Shown here: positions 56,241 to 64,000 of the stretch, piece after piece
Numbering within the stretch: position 1 is the first letter of the stretch
How the letters are laid out: every line of letters begins with the position of its first letter
NCBI GenBank assembly: GCA_963663265.2
Contig: CAXXXM010000001.1
Coordinates: 1,478,287 to 1,542,286 of the forward strand
DNA length: 64,000 bases
Reading direction: 5' to 3'
Source of the DNA: JAEXOD01 sp963663265
GTDB taxonomy: Bacteria > Bacteroidota > Ignavibacteria > Ignavibacteriales > Melioribacteraceae
Position numbers and translations under genes: made by a program
Notes under the pieces: model-generated
Databases searched by the model: none
What the model was told of the DNA's origin: nothing
What the model saw: the letters and a program-made list of their open reading frames with translations, nothing else

Positions 56241-57251
56241 CTACATTGTTAATGCCATTATTGATTTAGCTGTATGAAGTCGGTTTTCTGCTTCGTCAAA
56301 AACTATTGAAATATCAGGATTATCTAATATCTCGTCTGTTACTTCATGACCTCTATCCGCTGGCAAAGCGTGCATCAATTTTACGTTTTTGTCAGCTAAT
56401 TTTATTTTTTTATCGTCACAAATCCAATTATGATATTTTTCTAAATTAGATTTCATCTCTTTTTTACATTCATTTTCATTTTGTAAATAATGGTCTACAT
56501 CATAATAACCGAAACCACCCCAGTTTTTAGGAATAACAATATGAGCTCCTTCAAAAGCTTCATCCATATCATTAGTAAAAGTTAATTTACTACCTGCTGC
56601 TTCAGCATTTTTTTGTGCTTTTTCAACAATATTTTTTGATAACGGAAATTCTTTTGGATGAGCTACCGTTACATCTATTCCATAACGAGGGAAAAGTAAA
56701 ATCTGTGTTTGAGGAACCGATAATGGTTTTGAATGTGTATCAGCATAAGCCCATGATACTGTAACTTTTAATCCTTTTGGGTTGTTTCCAAAATGTTCAA
56801 AGATTGTCATTAAATCAGCCAATCCTTGAAATGGATGATAAATATCATCTTGTAGAGACATTATTGGACGTTTTGAGTACTTTGCCATTTCAGTTAAGTA
56901 ATCATGACCAACACCATAAAAACAGTTTCTCGATGCAATACCGTGACCCATTCTTGATAAAATTATGGCAGTATCTTTTGGAGCCTCACCATGTGAAATC
57001 TGCATTTTATCTGCTGTTAAATCATGTGCATGACCACCCAACTGAGTCATTCCGGCTTCCATTGAATTTCTTGTACGGGTTGACTGTTCAAAAAATATCA
57101 TAAATAAAGTTTTGAAAGGGAGTAAATTTGTTAGTTCTTCACGAGCAAATTTTTTCTTCAAATCAAAAGCTGTTTCAAACACAGTATCTAACTCCTGCTT
57201 TGTCCATGTATCACATGTTAAAAAGTGTTTTCCTTTTAAATTTGTAACCAT
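56241..57251 (-). CDS. ygeW: Knotted carbamoyltransferase YgeW
   Basis: 336 residues. The carbamoyl-phosphate loop is FFEQSTRTRNS (S57-T-R-T-R61), and HPFQGLADLMT and MHALPADRGHEVTDE are in the positions of the HPxQ and second-substrate loops. The residues are closer to YgeW than to ornithine or aspartate carbamoyltransferases. In purine-utilisation clusters it is thought to act in the phosphorolytic direction on a ureido compound, yielding carbamoyl phosphate for ATP. It lies between ygeY and the PLP enzyme gene. Confidence 0.93.
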   Translation of the reverse strand: MVTNLKGKHFLTCDTWTKQELDTVFETAFDLKKKFAREELTNLLPFKTLFMIFFEQSTRTRNSMEAGMTQLGGHAHDLTADKMQISHGEAPKDTAIILSRMGHGIASRNCFYGVGHDYLTEMAKYSKRPIMSLQDDIYHPFQGLADLMTIFEHFGNNPKGLKVTVSWAYADTHSKPLSVPQTQILLFPRYGIDVTVAHPKEFPLSKNIVEKAQKNAEAAGSKLTFTNDMDEAFEGAHIVIPKNWGGFGYYDVDHYLQNENECKKEMKSNLEKYHNWICDDKKIKLADKNVKLMHALPADRGHEVTDEILDNPDISIVFDEAENRLHTAKSIMALTM

Positions 57252-57272
57252 TTTTTCACCTAAATTTTTATT

Positions 57273-58496
57273 TTATTTTAAATTTTTAACTAACATAAAT
57301 GGGAATAAAACATAAAATACAACTGCTTTATATAAGTCTTCCAAAACAATAAATTCCTTAGAAGAATGTGCAAGACTTTCATCACCAGGAGCAAAGCCAA
57401 TAGTTGGAATTCCTTTTGTTCCTGCAGTTGCTACGCCATTAGTTGAAAAGCTCCAAAAACTACTTTTTGCTTCTTTATCTAAAGCAATCGAAGCAGCTTC
57501 TAACCCGGTTTTAACTATTACATGATCTTCTTCAAAATACCATGTTGGGAAATATGCTTTATTTGTAAACTCATAACCTGTCCATCCTTTACCTGAATAA
57601 ACAGGAACATTAATATCAGCATCAACACCAGCTTTTGTTGCAATCTCTTTTAATTCATTAATAACAGTCTCTTCGTTTTCACCAACTGTCATTCTTCTAT
57701 CAATATGAATTTGACTTCTGTCCGGAACAGAGCATAAAGATGGTGCATTAGAATTAATATTTGAAACTGTAATTGAACCTTTTCCTAAAGGTTGTTTAAC
57801 AGGTAATTCCTTATCTAATTTTTCAATTTCATTAATAATTTTGCTCATCTTATAAATAGCATTAACACCTTTATGATTATGGGCACCATGTGCTGACTTT
57901 CCTTCGGTTGTAACTTTTATTTCCATTCTTCCTCTTTGACCACGAAAAACTGTCATATCAGTTGGTTCACCCAATACAACATAATCAGGAACAATATTTT
58001 CTTTTTCCATAATGTGCATCAATGGAAACCCATCAACATCCTCTTCCAAACAAGATCCAACAGTATATAATGTAAATGGTAATTCCTGATCGCCAAATAA
58101 TTCTTTTATTATTTTTCCGGCAATAAGATAACCAGCCATAGCAGGTTTTTCATCAACTGAACCCCTTCCGTAAATTTTGCCATCAACAATTCTTCCTTCA
58201 AATGGAGGATATTCCCAATCTTCGGATTCTGTAACATGTACTGTATCAATATGAGCATCGTACATAATTTTTACTTTGCCGTTGCCTATTTTGCCAATTG
58301 CTGAACCAAGTGTATCATTATTAGCAGAATCAAATTTATATTCTTTCATTCTACTTACTAAATAATCAACAACTTCTTTTTCATCACCGCTATAACTTTT
58401 AATACTAATTATTTTTTGAATTTCTTTAGCAATAAGTTCTTTATTGTTTTCTACTAAGTCTTTAACTTTTTTAATGTCAATATTACTTAAATCCAT
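57273..58496 (-). CDS. ygeY: YgeY-type M20 family hydrolase
   Basis: 407 residues. M20/ArgE-DapE fold with metal-binding YDAHIDTV, GRGSVDEKPAMAGY and the EED stretch in GSCLEEDVDG; the dimerisation domain carries RGRMEIKVTTEGKSAHGAH. YgeY proteins occur with selenium-dependent molybdenum hydroxylases and are proposed to hydrolyse ureido-type intermediates of purine breakdown. It lies 21 bases before ygeW and 13 bases after the oxidoreductase. The reaction here is inferred from context. Confidence 0.92.
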   Translation of the reverse strand: MDLSNIDIKKVKDLVENNKELIAKEIQKIISIKSYSGDEKEVVDYLVSRMKEYKFDSANNDTLGSAIGKIGNGKVKIMYDAHIDTVHVTESEDWEYPPFEGRIVDGKIYGRGSVDEKPAMAGYLIAGKIIKELFGDQELPFTLYTVGSCLEEDVDGFPLMHIMEKENIVPDYVVLGEPTDMTVFRGQRGRMEIKVTTEGKSAHGAHNHKGVNAIYKMSKIINEIEKLDKELPVKQPLGKGSITVSNINSNAPSLCSVPDRSQIHIDRRMTVGENEETVINELKEIATKAGVDADINVPVYSGKGWTGYEFTNKAYFPTWYFEEDHVIVKTGLEAASIALDKEAKSSFWSFSTNGVATAGTKGIPTIGFAPGDESLAHSSKEFIVLEDLYKAVVFYVLFPFMLVKNLK

Positions 58497-58509
58497 TTAA
58501 TACCTCTTT

Positions 58510-59613
58510 TTATAAAACTGCAAGTTTTAAAGAATCATGAGGACATGTAGTTGTACATAATCCACAAGAAACACATTCATTATAATTAATTACCAACTTT
58601 TTGTCTTCAAACGAAATAGCTCCATGTGCACATACAGCAGCACAACTTTTGCACAAATTACAAGAATCCTGATCCCATTTAGGTTTCATAACAGGAGCTT
58701 CATTCAGATAATTAACCTCCGCTTTTTCTTTTTTATTAATTATACCTCTAATATCATTAATACTATTTATTTCTTTTTTTTGTAACCATTTTTCAATGTT
58801 GTTGTTAATCTTTCCGTAAACGTTTGGACCCATTAATATAGCATGAGAACAAATTTGTACTCCACTTGCTCCCGCCATCACATACTTAATGACATCTTCC
58901 GCATTTCTAATACCGCCAACACCAAATACAGGTTTGCTTGTTGCTTTAGCTATTGATGAAACAAAATGCAATCCAATTGGTAATATTGCCCTGCCGGAAA
59001 GCCATCCTCTTCCATCCTTGCTCCCCATATATGGTTCAAGAGTTTCAATATCAAAATCTAAAGTTGGTCCTACACTATTTATTGCAGCAAATGCATCTAC
59101 AATTGGTTCAAGTGTATGAACCATTTCTTCTATGTTTTGGATAGCCGGACTAAATTTTGCAATAACAGGAACAGATAGATTTGACTTTAAAGAATCTGCT
59201 ATAATTCTAATATTTTCAGTATCTTTACTGACATAATGTATAGAAAATTCTACCGCATCAAAATTATTATTTCCCTTTAAATATTTTGTTAATTCTAACA
59301 TATCATCTGGTGTATAACCTACCGATAATATAATCGGTACACCTAATGATTTAATCTTGGGTAATTCAACATCAACAAAATATTTATAGTCATATTCAGA
59401 CCATAATTCAGCATTCATCAAACTACCCGGAGCTGGAGAATAAATATTTGGAACAGGTACTCTTGCAGGTACTGTACTTATAGTTTTTGTAACAATACCT
59501 CCTGCTCCCCCTTCAACTGCCTTTTTTAGTAACTCGTAATTTGCAGCAGTAGGTCCAGCTGCTGTCATTAATGGATTATTAAACTTCATTCCTAATATTT
59601 CAGTATTTAGCAT
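58510..59613 (-). CDS. PreA-like dihydropyrimidine-dehydrogenase-type oxidoreductase with two 4Fe-4S clusters
   Basis: 367 residues from the ATG at 59613 (TGGAGAA upstream and one base after the previous stop). An FMN barrel of DHOD/DPD type (MKFNNPLMTAAGP, GVPIILSVGYT, GVGGIRNAEDVIKYVMAGASGVQI) is fused to a C-terminal ferredoxin domain (CNLCKSCAAVCAHGA, CVSCGLCTTTCPHD). PreA reduces pyrimidines with a PreT partner; YgfK, a related larger enzyme, is found in urate clusters. No PreT-like gene is in the window, so it may use ferredoxin directly or a partner outside. Confidence 0.9.
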   Translation of the reverse strand: MLNTEILGMKFNNPLMTAAGPTAANYELLKKAVEGGAGGIVTKTISTVPARVPVPNIYSPAPGSLMNAELWSEYDYKYFVDVELPKIKSLGVPIILSVGYTPDDMLELTKYLKGNNNFDAVEFSIHYVSKDTENIRIIADSLKSNLSVPVIAKFSPAIQNIEEMVHTLEPIVDAFAAINSVGPTLDFDIETLEPYMGSKDGRGWLSGRAILPIGLHFVSSIAKATSKPVFGVGGIRNAEDVIKYVMAGASGVQICSHAILMGPNVYGKINNNIEKWLQKKEINSINDIRGIINKKEKAEVNYLNEAPVMKPKWDQDSCNLCKSCAAVCAHGAISFEDKKLVINYNECVSCGLCTTTCPHDSLKLAVL

Positions 59614-59614
59614 A

Positions 59615-60079
59615 TTATTCTCCATTAATTGTTGTGTCAATTGCTTTTATTATCGGTTTGTATCCTGTACATCTGCATAGATTTCCTGATATTGCTTGTT
59701 TTATTTCTTCTATTGAAGCATTTTTGTTTTTTAACATTAGGGCATAAGATGATACTAACATTCCCGGTGTACAAAAACCACATTGAATTGCACCATGTTT
59801 TAAGAAATTATCTTGTAATTTCTTAAATTCCGGGAATTCAATTAATCCTTCAATTGTATAAACTTCTTCGCCATTAAGCTGTTCTGCTAACATTAAACAG
59901 GAATTTACAGCTTTCTTATTAACTAAGATAGTGCATACACCACATTCTCCTACTCCACATCCTTCTTTAAGACTTGTGAGAAGCATATCATCTCTTAAAA
60001 AGTCTAAAGCTCTTTTATTTTCTGTTATGGCTTTTATTATTTCTTTGCCATTAAGCTTAAATTTTATAGTAACATTCAT
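59615..60079 (-). CDS. Molybdenum hydroxylase 2Fe-2S subunit (second set)
   Basis: 154 residues with both 2Fe-2S clusters: GCGVGECGVC and NSCLM, then QCGFCTPG and NLCRCTGY. It matches the first-set subunit in layout but differs in sequence, so the two sets are not recent duplicates. The start overlaps the FAD-subunit stop by 4 bases. Confidence 0.95.
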   Translation of the reverse strand: MNVTIKFKLNGKEIIKAITENKRALDFLRDDMLLTSLKEGCGVGECGVCTILVNKKAVNSCLMLAEQLNGEEVYTIEGLIEFPEFKKLQDNFLKHGAIQCGFCTPGMLVSSYALMLKNKNASIEEIKQAISGNLCRCTGYKPIIKAIDTTINGE

Positions 60080-60939
60080 AGTGTCAACTTCTTAATTTCT
60101 GAATATAATAATTGTTGAAAAACAGGTAATTTATATGGATATGACCATCTAATTCCTGTTTGACCTAAAACTTCTTTTGCAATTTCACTTACTATTTGTT
60201 TTATTATCTCTGTATTTGTTTCTTTTCCCTTGAATTTTTCTTCTATTGAATAGAATCTTTTAGCTATTGGAGTAATTGCTCCACTTGCAATTCTTATATC
60301 AATAAATTTGTTTTCTTCTATTTTTGCAAGTACAGCAATTGATATTCTACTAATTGTAACACCACGTCTTTTTCCCAGCTTAACAAAATTACCTTTATAT
60401 TCTTTCTCTTCTTTAGGAATTCGTATGTATGCTAAAAACTCATTTTCTTTAAGAGTAGTTTTATAAGGACTAACTAAAAAATCAGATAATTCAATTTCAC
60501 GTTCTTCGGAACTACTTGCAAGAATTACTGTTGCTCCATAAACCAATAATGGAGGAACACTATCAGCACAAGGAGCACAATTAACAATATTGCCACCTAT
60601 TGTCGCTCTGTTTCTTACTTGTAAATTACCTATTCTGTTTATTGCATCTGTAAGTAATCTAAATTCCTTTTTATTTTCAAAATAATCTGTTAATTCAGTA
60701 AATGTTACAAAAGCACCAACTAAATAATCTTTTTCGTTTTCAACAATTTGATGTACCTTTATAATTTTCTTAAAATCAATAATGTAATCAATATTTTTAA
60801 AACGATTCGATTCATTTCTGATTCCGGTAATCACATCGGTACCACCGGCAATAATACAATTCTTTTTAGTAGAATCATTAATAAGTTCAAATACAGATTC
60901 AAATGAATCACAGGAAACATATTTTAAATTATTAAACAT
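60076..60939 (-). CDS. Molybdenum hydroxylase FAD-binding subunit (second set)
   Basis: 287 residues. FAD contacts are IIAGGTDVITGIRN (about 30-43) and RNRATIGGNIVNCAPCADSVPP (about 108-128). The Cys pair in NCAPCAD is found in many XdhB proteins. C-terminal strands include ISIAVLAKI and ASGAITP. It lies one base after the broken molybdopterin-subunit gene and overlaps the 2Fe-2S gene. Confidence 0.93.
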   Translation of the reverse strand: MFNNLKYVSCDSFESVFELINDSTKKNCIIAGGTDVITGIRNESNRFKNIDYIIDFKKIIKVHQIVENEKDYLVGAFVTFTELTDYFENKKEFRLLTDAINRIGNLQVRNRATIGGNIVNCAPCADSVPPLLVYGATVILASSSEEREIELSDFLVSPYKTTLKENEFLAYIRIPKEEKEYKGNFVKLGKRRGVTISRISIAVLAKIEENKFIDIRIASGAITPIAKRFYSIEEKFKGKETNTEIIKQIVSEIAKEVLGQTGIRWSYPYKLPVFQQLLYSEIKKLTL

Positions 60940-60940
60940 T

Positions 60941-61531
60941 TTACATGCTCCCTCTATTTAGTGAATTAGAATTTAATTTTTCTTTAATTTTTACTTCCTC
61001 AATATTTAGTGGAAGGTTAAAATATCTATTTCCGGAAGCATTTTTAACTCCATTAGCAATAGCTGCAGCAGTCAATTCTAATGTTGGTTCTCCTAAAGAT
61101 TTTGCTCCCCAAGCTCCATAGGGATCTTTACCTTCTATCAAAATGGGTTCAATCTCACCAATTTCTAAACTTGTAGGAATTAAATAATTATCATAATTAA
61201 GATCCTTAATGTAACCATCAATTGTAGTTAAATGCTCCCACAAGCCATATCCTGCTCCCTGAGTAGACCCACCATATATTTGACCTTCTGCTCCCAAGCG
61301 ATTTATTACTGTCCCACTATTATGAATAGCTGTGATTTTATCAATAAATACTTCACCGGTAATTGTGTTTAGTGTTAAATCTGCCACGTGGCATGAATAT
61401 ACATATGTAAAATATGCTTCACCTTGTCCACTATGTTCATCCCAACTTACATTAGGACCTTTGTACCAACCAACTGTTGCAAGACTTAAACCTTTTGAAT
61501 AAGCTAATCTGCATAAATCCTTAAATAACAT
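60941..61531 (-). CDS. Molybdopterin-binding subunit (second set), C-terminal fragment after a frameshift
   Basis: The last about 195 residues of the subunit in the +1 frame relative to the larger part. They include GQGEAYFTYVYSCHVADL, VIDxITAIHNSGTVIN-like sequence, GAEGQIYGGSTQGAGYGLWE and the active-site Glu in GAKSLGEPTLE. The open frame continues upstream without a stop to about 61580, so the ATG at 61531 is probably not a true start. Together with 61569-63335 this forms one interrupted gene of about 795 codons. Confidence 0.85.
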   Translation of the reverse strand: MLFKDLCRLAYSKGLSLATVGWYKGPNVSWDEHSGQGEAYFTYVYSCHVADLTLNTITGEVFIDKITAIHNSGTVINRLGAEGQIYGGSTQGAGYGLWEHLTTIDGYIKDLNYDNYLIPTSLEIGEIEPILIEGKDPYGAWGAKSLGEPTLELTAAAIANGVKNASGNRYFNLPLNIEEVKIKEKLNSNSLNRGSM

Positions 61532-61568
61532 AGCGTTATCTTTATTATCATCAAAAAATACTTTGTTG

Positions 61569-63335
61569 TTAGAAAAAACGAATAGTTGTTCCTTCTTTTA
61601 ATCCTTTTTCGTTTACTAAAAATTCAATTAGTCGGTTCTTAAGTATTTCTGCTCCCTCCTTAACTGCTCCACCCCCCATTAAAGTGCCTCGTGAAGCTAC
61701 AGTCGGACCACTATCTGGAACACTAACGGTGTCGTGATCCAAATAATAAATATTATCCGGTTCAATTCCAAAAACTTCGGCTGCAATAATCTGGTATGTT
61801 GTTCGTAAGCCTTGACCATTTTCAGCTAAACCACAAGTTAAGTAAATAGAGCCGTCACTTTGAATCGAAACAAAAGAAGCGGCTGCATCTATGCCTTCAG
61901 CTCCTAAAGAGCAACCACGGTAGCTTATTGCAAGCCCAACGCCATTTCTATACTCATCTTCGGGTTCAATAAATTCATTTTCAGATAAAATGATTGTATC
62001 AATTGACTTTTTATTCTCAAGAACAAAATTAACTCTCTTCTTAGAATTATATTGCTGCCACTTTTCTTCAAAATTAGTTTTTGAATTTGCAAGTTCTAAT
62101 ATCTCCAGTAAATTTACGTCGTGGTTATTAAGTACTTGTCCGCTGGCAGTAACTGAGTTTTGTTTTAACGCATTTCTACGACGTACTTCAATAGGAGAAA
62201 TATTTAGTATCTCTGCAATTTCATCCATAATCGATTCTTGAGCAAATATCGGTTGTGGTGAGCCAAAACCCCTAAATGCTCCCGTGTAAGGATTGTTCGT
62301 ATAAACTGCTCTTACATCTGTCCAAACATTCTCTACTGTATAAGGTCCGGTAGCTTGTACAACACTTCTCCAGGTTACAAAAGGTGACATAGAGGCATAT
62401 GCTCCCCCATCAGCCAACAGATCTATTTTCATTGATTTTAGTTTTCCGTCTTTGGTAAATCCAACTTTGTAATTTAGTCTGTACGGATGTCTTTTATATG
62501 ATTCTAAAATTGATTCCTCACGAGTAAACTTAATCTTTATTGGCTTTCTCAATTTTTTAGCAGCTATTGCAGCACGAGCCGCGATAATATTCATTGTATC
62601 ATCCTTGCCACCGAAAGAGCCGCCGAGTACTGCTTGTTTAATTCGTACATTTGTAAGTTGTACGCCCAGCACGGCTGCAACTACATTCCTTGCTGTAAAA
62701 GGATTTTGTATGCTCCCAATTACTTCAACATCATGCTCCCTTGCTCCTGGTAAAGCAATTACACATTCCGGCTCTAAATAGGCGTGCTCCTGATATCCGG
62801 TATTATATGTTTGCTCTATTACATAATCACTATCTTCAAATCCCTTTTCTACATCTCCTTTTCTGAGTGGATAGTGAATTATTAAATTCGTTTTTAATTC
62901 AGGATGAAGTAGCTTTGTATCATTATCAAGCGATTTTTCCGGATCAAAGTTACAATCAATTTCTGTATAATCTACTTTTACTAATTTTACTAATTTCCTT
63001 AATTCTTCTTCATCAGTTCCAACTAACATTGCAATTGAATCACCACAAGTAAGGGTCTGTTCTTTACAAAATACAGGTTGGTCTTTTACAATTGCACCAA
63101 CATTTTTAGCTCCAGAAATATCATCAGCTGTAATAATTTCTGTTAAAAATTCAGAGTTTTGAATTGCACTAAAATCTATACTATTTATTTTAGCGGAAGT
63201 AACAGGTATTCTTATCATAACTCCAAATAACATTCCGGGAAAAATATAGTCGTCGGCAAACTTTGCGTTACCCGTTACTTTACTATATCCATCTTCCCTT
63301 ACAATTTTTTTTCCTACATAATTAAATTCATTCAT
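61569..63335 (-). CDS. Molybdopterin-binding subunit (second set), N-terminal part, stopped by a frameshift
   Basis: 588 residues covering the first three quarters of a xanthine-dehydrogenase-type subunit: KVTGNAKFADDYIFPGM, VLGGSFGGKDDTMN, GAFRGFGSPQPIFAQE, AENGQGLRTTYQII and DSGPTVASRGTLMGG. It ends with TTIRFF and a TAA caused by one extra base in a six-T run (61573-61578, A on the + strand). With five T the frame joins the downstream fragment exactly. It lies 3 bases after ssnA. Without the C-terminal Glu the product would not be active. Confidence 0.9.
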   Translation of the reverse strand: MNEFNYVGKKIVREDGYSKVTGNAKFADDYIFPGMLFGVMIRIPVTSAKINSIDFSAIQNSEFLTEIITADDISGAKNVGAIVKDQPVFCKEQTLTCGDSIAMLVGTDEEELRKLVKLVKVDYTEIDCNFDPEKSLDNDTKLLHPELKTNLIIHYPLRKGDVEKGFEDSDYVIEQTYNTGYQEHAYLEPECVIALPGAREHDVEVIGSIQNPFTARNVVAAVLGVQLTNVRIKQAVLGGSFGGKDDTMNIIAARAAIAAKKLRKPIKIKFTREESILESYKRHPYRLNYKVGFTKDGKLKSMKIDLLADGGAYASMSPFVTWRSVVQATGPYTVENVWTDVRAVYTNNPYTGAFRGFGSPQPIFAQESIMDEIAEILNISPIEVRRRNALKQNSVTASGQVLNNHDVNLLEILELANSKTNFEEKWQQYNSKKRVNFVLENKKSIDTIILSENEFIEPEDEYRNGVGLAISYRGCSLGAEGIDAAASFVSIQSDGSIYLTCGLAENGQGLRTTYQIIAAEVFGIEPDNIYYLDHDTVSVPDSGPTVASRGTLMGGGAVKEGAEILKNRLIEFLVNEKGLKEGTTIRFF

Positions 63336-63338
63336 TTA

Positions 63339-64000
63339 TCACCTTAAAGATGTCATTTGTGAATAAAGTCTCTTACCTTGATTTACACCTTCCATTAATA
63401 CTACCTTTTCATCAATAATTTTTACTTCTTTATTTTTTAGAATAAACTCGTTCCCAATAATAAAATCATTTGCATTACTTTCTGTCAAACCATAAATAAT
63501 ATGCCCCCAAATATTATTATCATTAATATCAGTTGGGGCTGTATAATCCCATACAACTAATTCTGCAAAATCACCTTTAGAAATTGTACAGGATTTGGTA
63601 AAATATTTTGCATAAAACTCTTGCTGATTTTCAAATATTCGATGTATAAACTTAAATGTATCTGAAAACGATAATCCTTGATAACGTGCTAATAGAAACA
63701 CATTCTTTAGGCTTTTTAGCATATTATGATGCATTCCATCAGTACCCAAAAGAATATTAATGTCTTCTAATAACCTAAAGTTAATAACTCCTACTGAATT
63801 GTTAAGATTGGAATCGGGATTTATAGCAAGATTTCCCCCTAAACCAGCAATATCATCTATTTCATCAGCTGTTAAATGCACACCATGTGCAATAATACTT
63901 TTTTGATTAATTAAATTGTAATTCTTTAGTCTATAAACAGGTGCTTTACTAAATTTAATAATTGATTCAGTTCTATCTGCTTTATCTTCACAAACATGAA
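63339..64000 (-). CDS. ssnA: SsnA-type aminohydrolase, C-terminal part (5' end outside window)
   Basis: The frame is open to the window end. The GTG at 63881 is internal, since upstream codons read HVCEDKADRTES and then SIIAHGVHLTADEIDD, which is the metal-binding His region of the amidohydrolase barrel. LLGTDGMHHNMLKSL supplies the late metal Asp. SsnA is a guanine-deaminase-like hydrolase found next to xdhD, ygfK, ygeW and ygeY in purine clusters. It is the first gene of the cluster seen here, but more may lie beyond the edge. Confidence 0.9.
   Translation of the reverse strand, partial: HVCEDKADRTESIIKFSKAPVYRLKNYNLINQKSIIAHGVHLTADEIDDIAGLGGNLAINPDSNLNNSVGVINFRLLEDINILLGTDGMHHNMLKSLKNVFLLARYQGLSFSDTFKFIHRIFENQQEFYAKYFTKSCTISKGDFAELVVWDYTAPTDINDNNIWGHIIYGLTESNANDFIIGNEFILKNKEVKIIDEKVVLMEGVNQGKRLYSQMTSLR

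Noticed and set aside
61569..61578. Stop codon inside the molybdopterin subunit as selenocysteine or another recoded codon
   Set aside because: The stop is TAA, not TGA, and the downstream part is in another frame, so read-through cannot restore the protein. Selenium in these hydroxylases is a bound ligand, not selenocysteine.
1..64000. CRISPR arrays, tRNA or rRNA genes, insertion sequences, prophage
   Set aside because: No regularly spaced repeats, no cloverleaf-like sequences in the gaps, and no transposase, integrase or phage structural genes were recognised.

Overview
The window is 64 kb of AT-rich DNA (roughly 30% G+C by eye) from a chromosome. It carries about 50 protein genes and no rRNA, tRNA, CRISPR array, phage or insertion sequence that I can recognise. 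The gene families point to a Gram-negative, probably anaerobic or facultative member of the Bacteroidota/Ignavibacteria/Chlorobi group. The clues are outer-membrane lipoproteins and a TPR/beta-barrel exporter, a one-chain pyruvate:ferredoxin oxidoreductase beside a dihydroorotate-dehydrogenase-like protein, many PAS-domain regulators, and a phosphofructokinase with pyrophosphate-type residues. The taxon is an inference from gene content only.

Layout. Positions 1-8534 (+ strand) hold the 3' part of polA, a lipoprotein operon (LpoB-like, COG3014-like, LPP20-like), an ABC-2 permease, nadD, an unknown exported protein and an NtrC-type regulator. Positions 8531-18676 (- strand) hold a PAS protein, a TIGR02757 protein, pdxJ, a CPBP protease, an ALDH7-type dehydrogenase, a DHOD-like flavoprotein and nifJ. 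Positions 19004-24336 are a six-gene SOS operon (lexA, ogt, yjbQ, DUF72, dinB, and a DnaE-like gene truncated after the palm). It is preceded by a TTGACA promoter whose -10 abuts a perfect inverted repeat, the likely LexA operator. A divergent DUF4143 ATPase follows.

Positions 25971-39111 (- strand) are a tightly packed seven-gene operon. It looks like an exopolysaccharide synthesis and export machine: a KaiC/RecA-fold protein with a degenerate Walker A, a TPR plus beta-barrel exporter, a processive family-2 glycosyltransferase, a small membrane protein, a membrane-anchored protein with a degenerate deacetylase-like domain, a five-FN3 lipoprotein and a hybrid histidine kinase with eroded ATP-binding motifs. 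A GH9 glycosidase lipoprotein lies just upstream. I regard this as the best candidate for an undescribed system. Positions 41237-43562 hold an exported dipeptide epimerase and an NlpC/P60 peptidase (a YkfB/YkfC-like murein-peptide pair). Then come an NSS transporter with its 36-residue MetS-type subunit, pfkA, a UvrD/PcrA helicase and a second LPP20 lipoprotein.

Positions 49905-64000 (- strand) are a continuous 13-gene purine/selenium-type molybdenum hydroxylase cluster: ssnA (cut by the window end), a second-type molybdopterin subunit broken by a one-base frameshift, its FAD and 2Fe-2S subunits, a PreA-like Fe-S oxidoreductase, ygeY, ygeW, a threonine-synthase-like PLP enzyme where ygeX would be expected, a MocA-like nucleotidyltransferase, xdhC, and a second complete three-subunit hydroxylase. 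Together these suggest anaerobic breakdown of purines to small carbon and nitrogen compounds, with carbamoyl phosphate as an energy-yielding intermediate.
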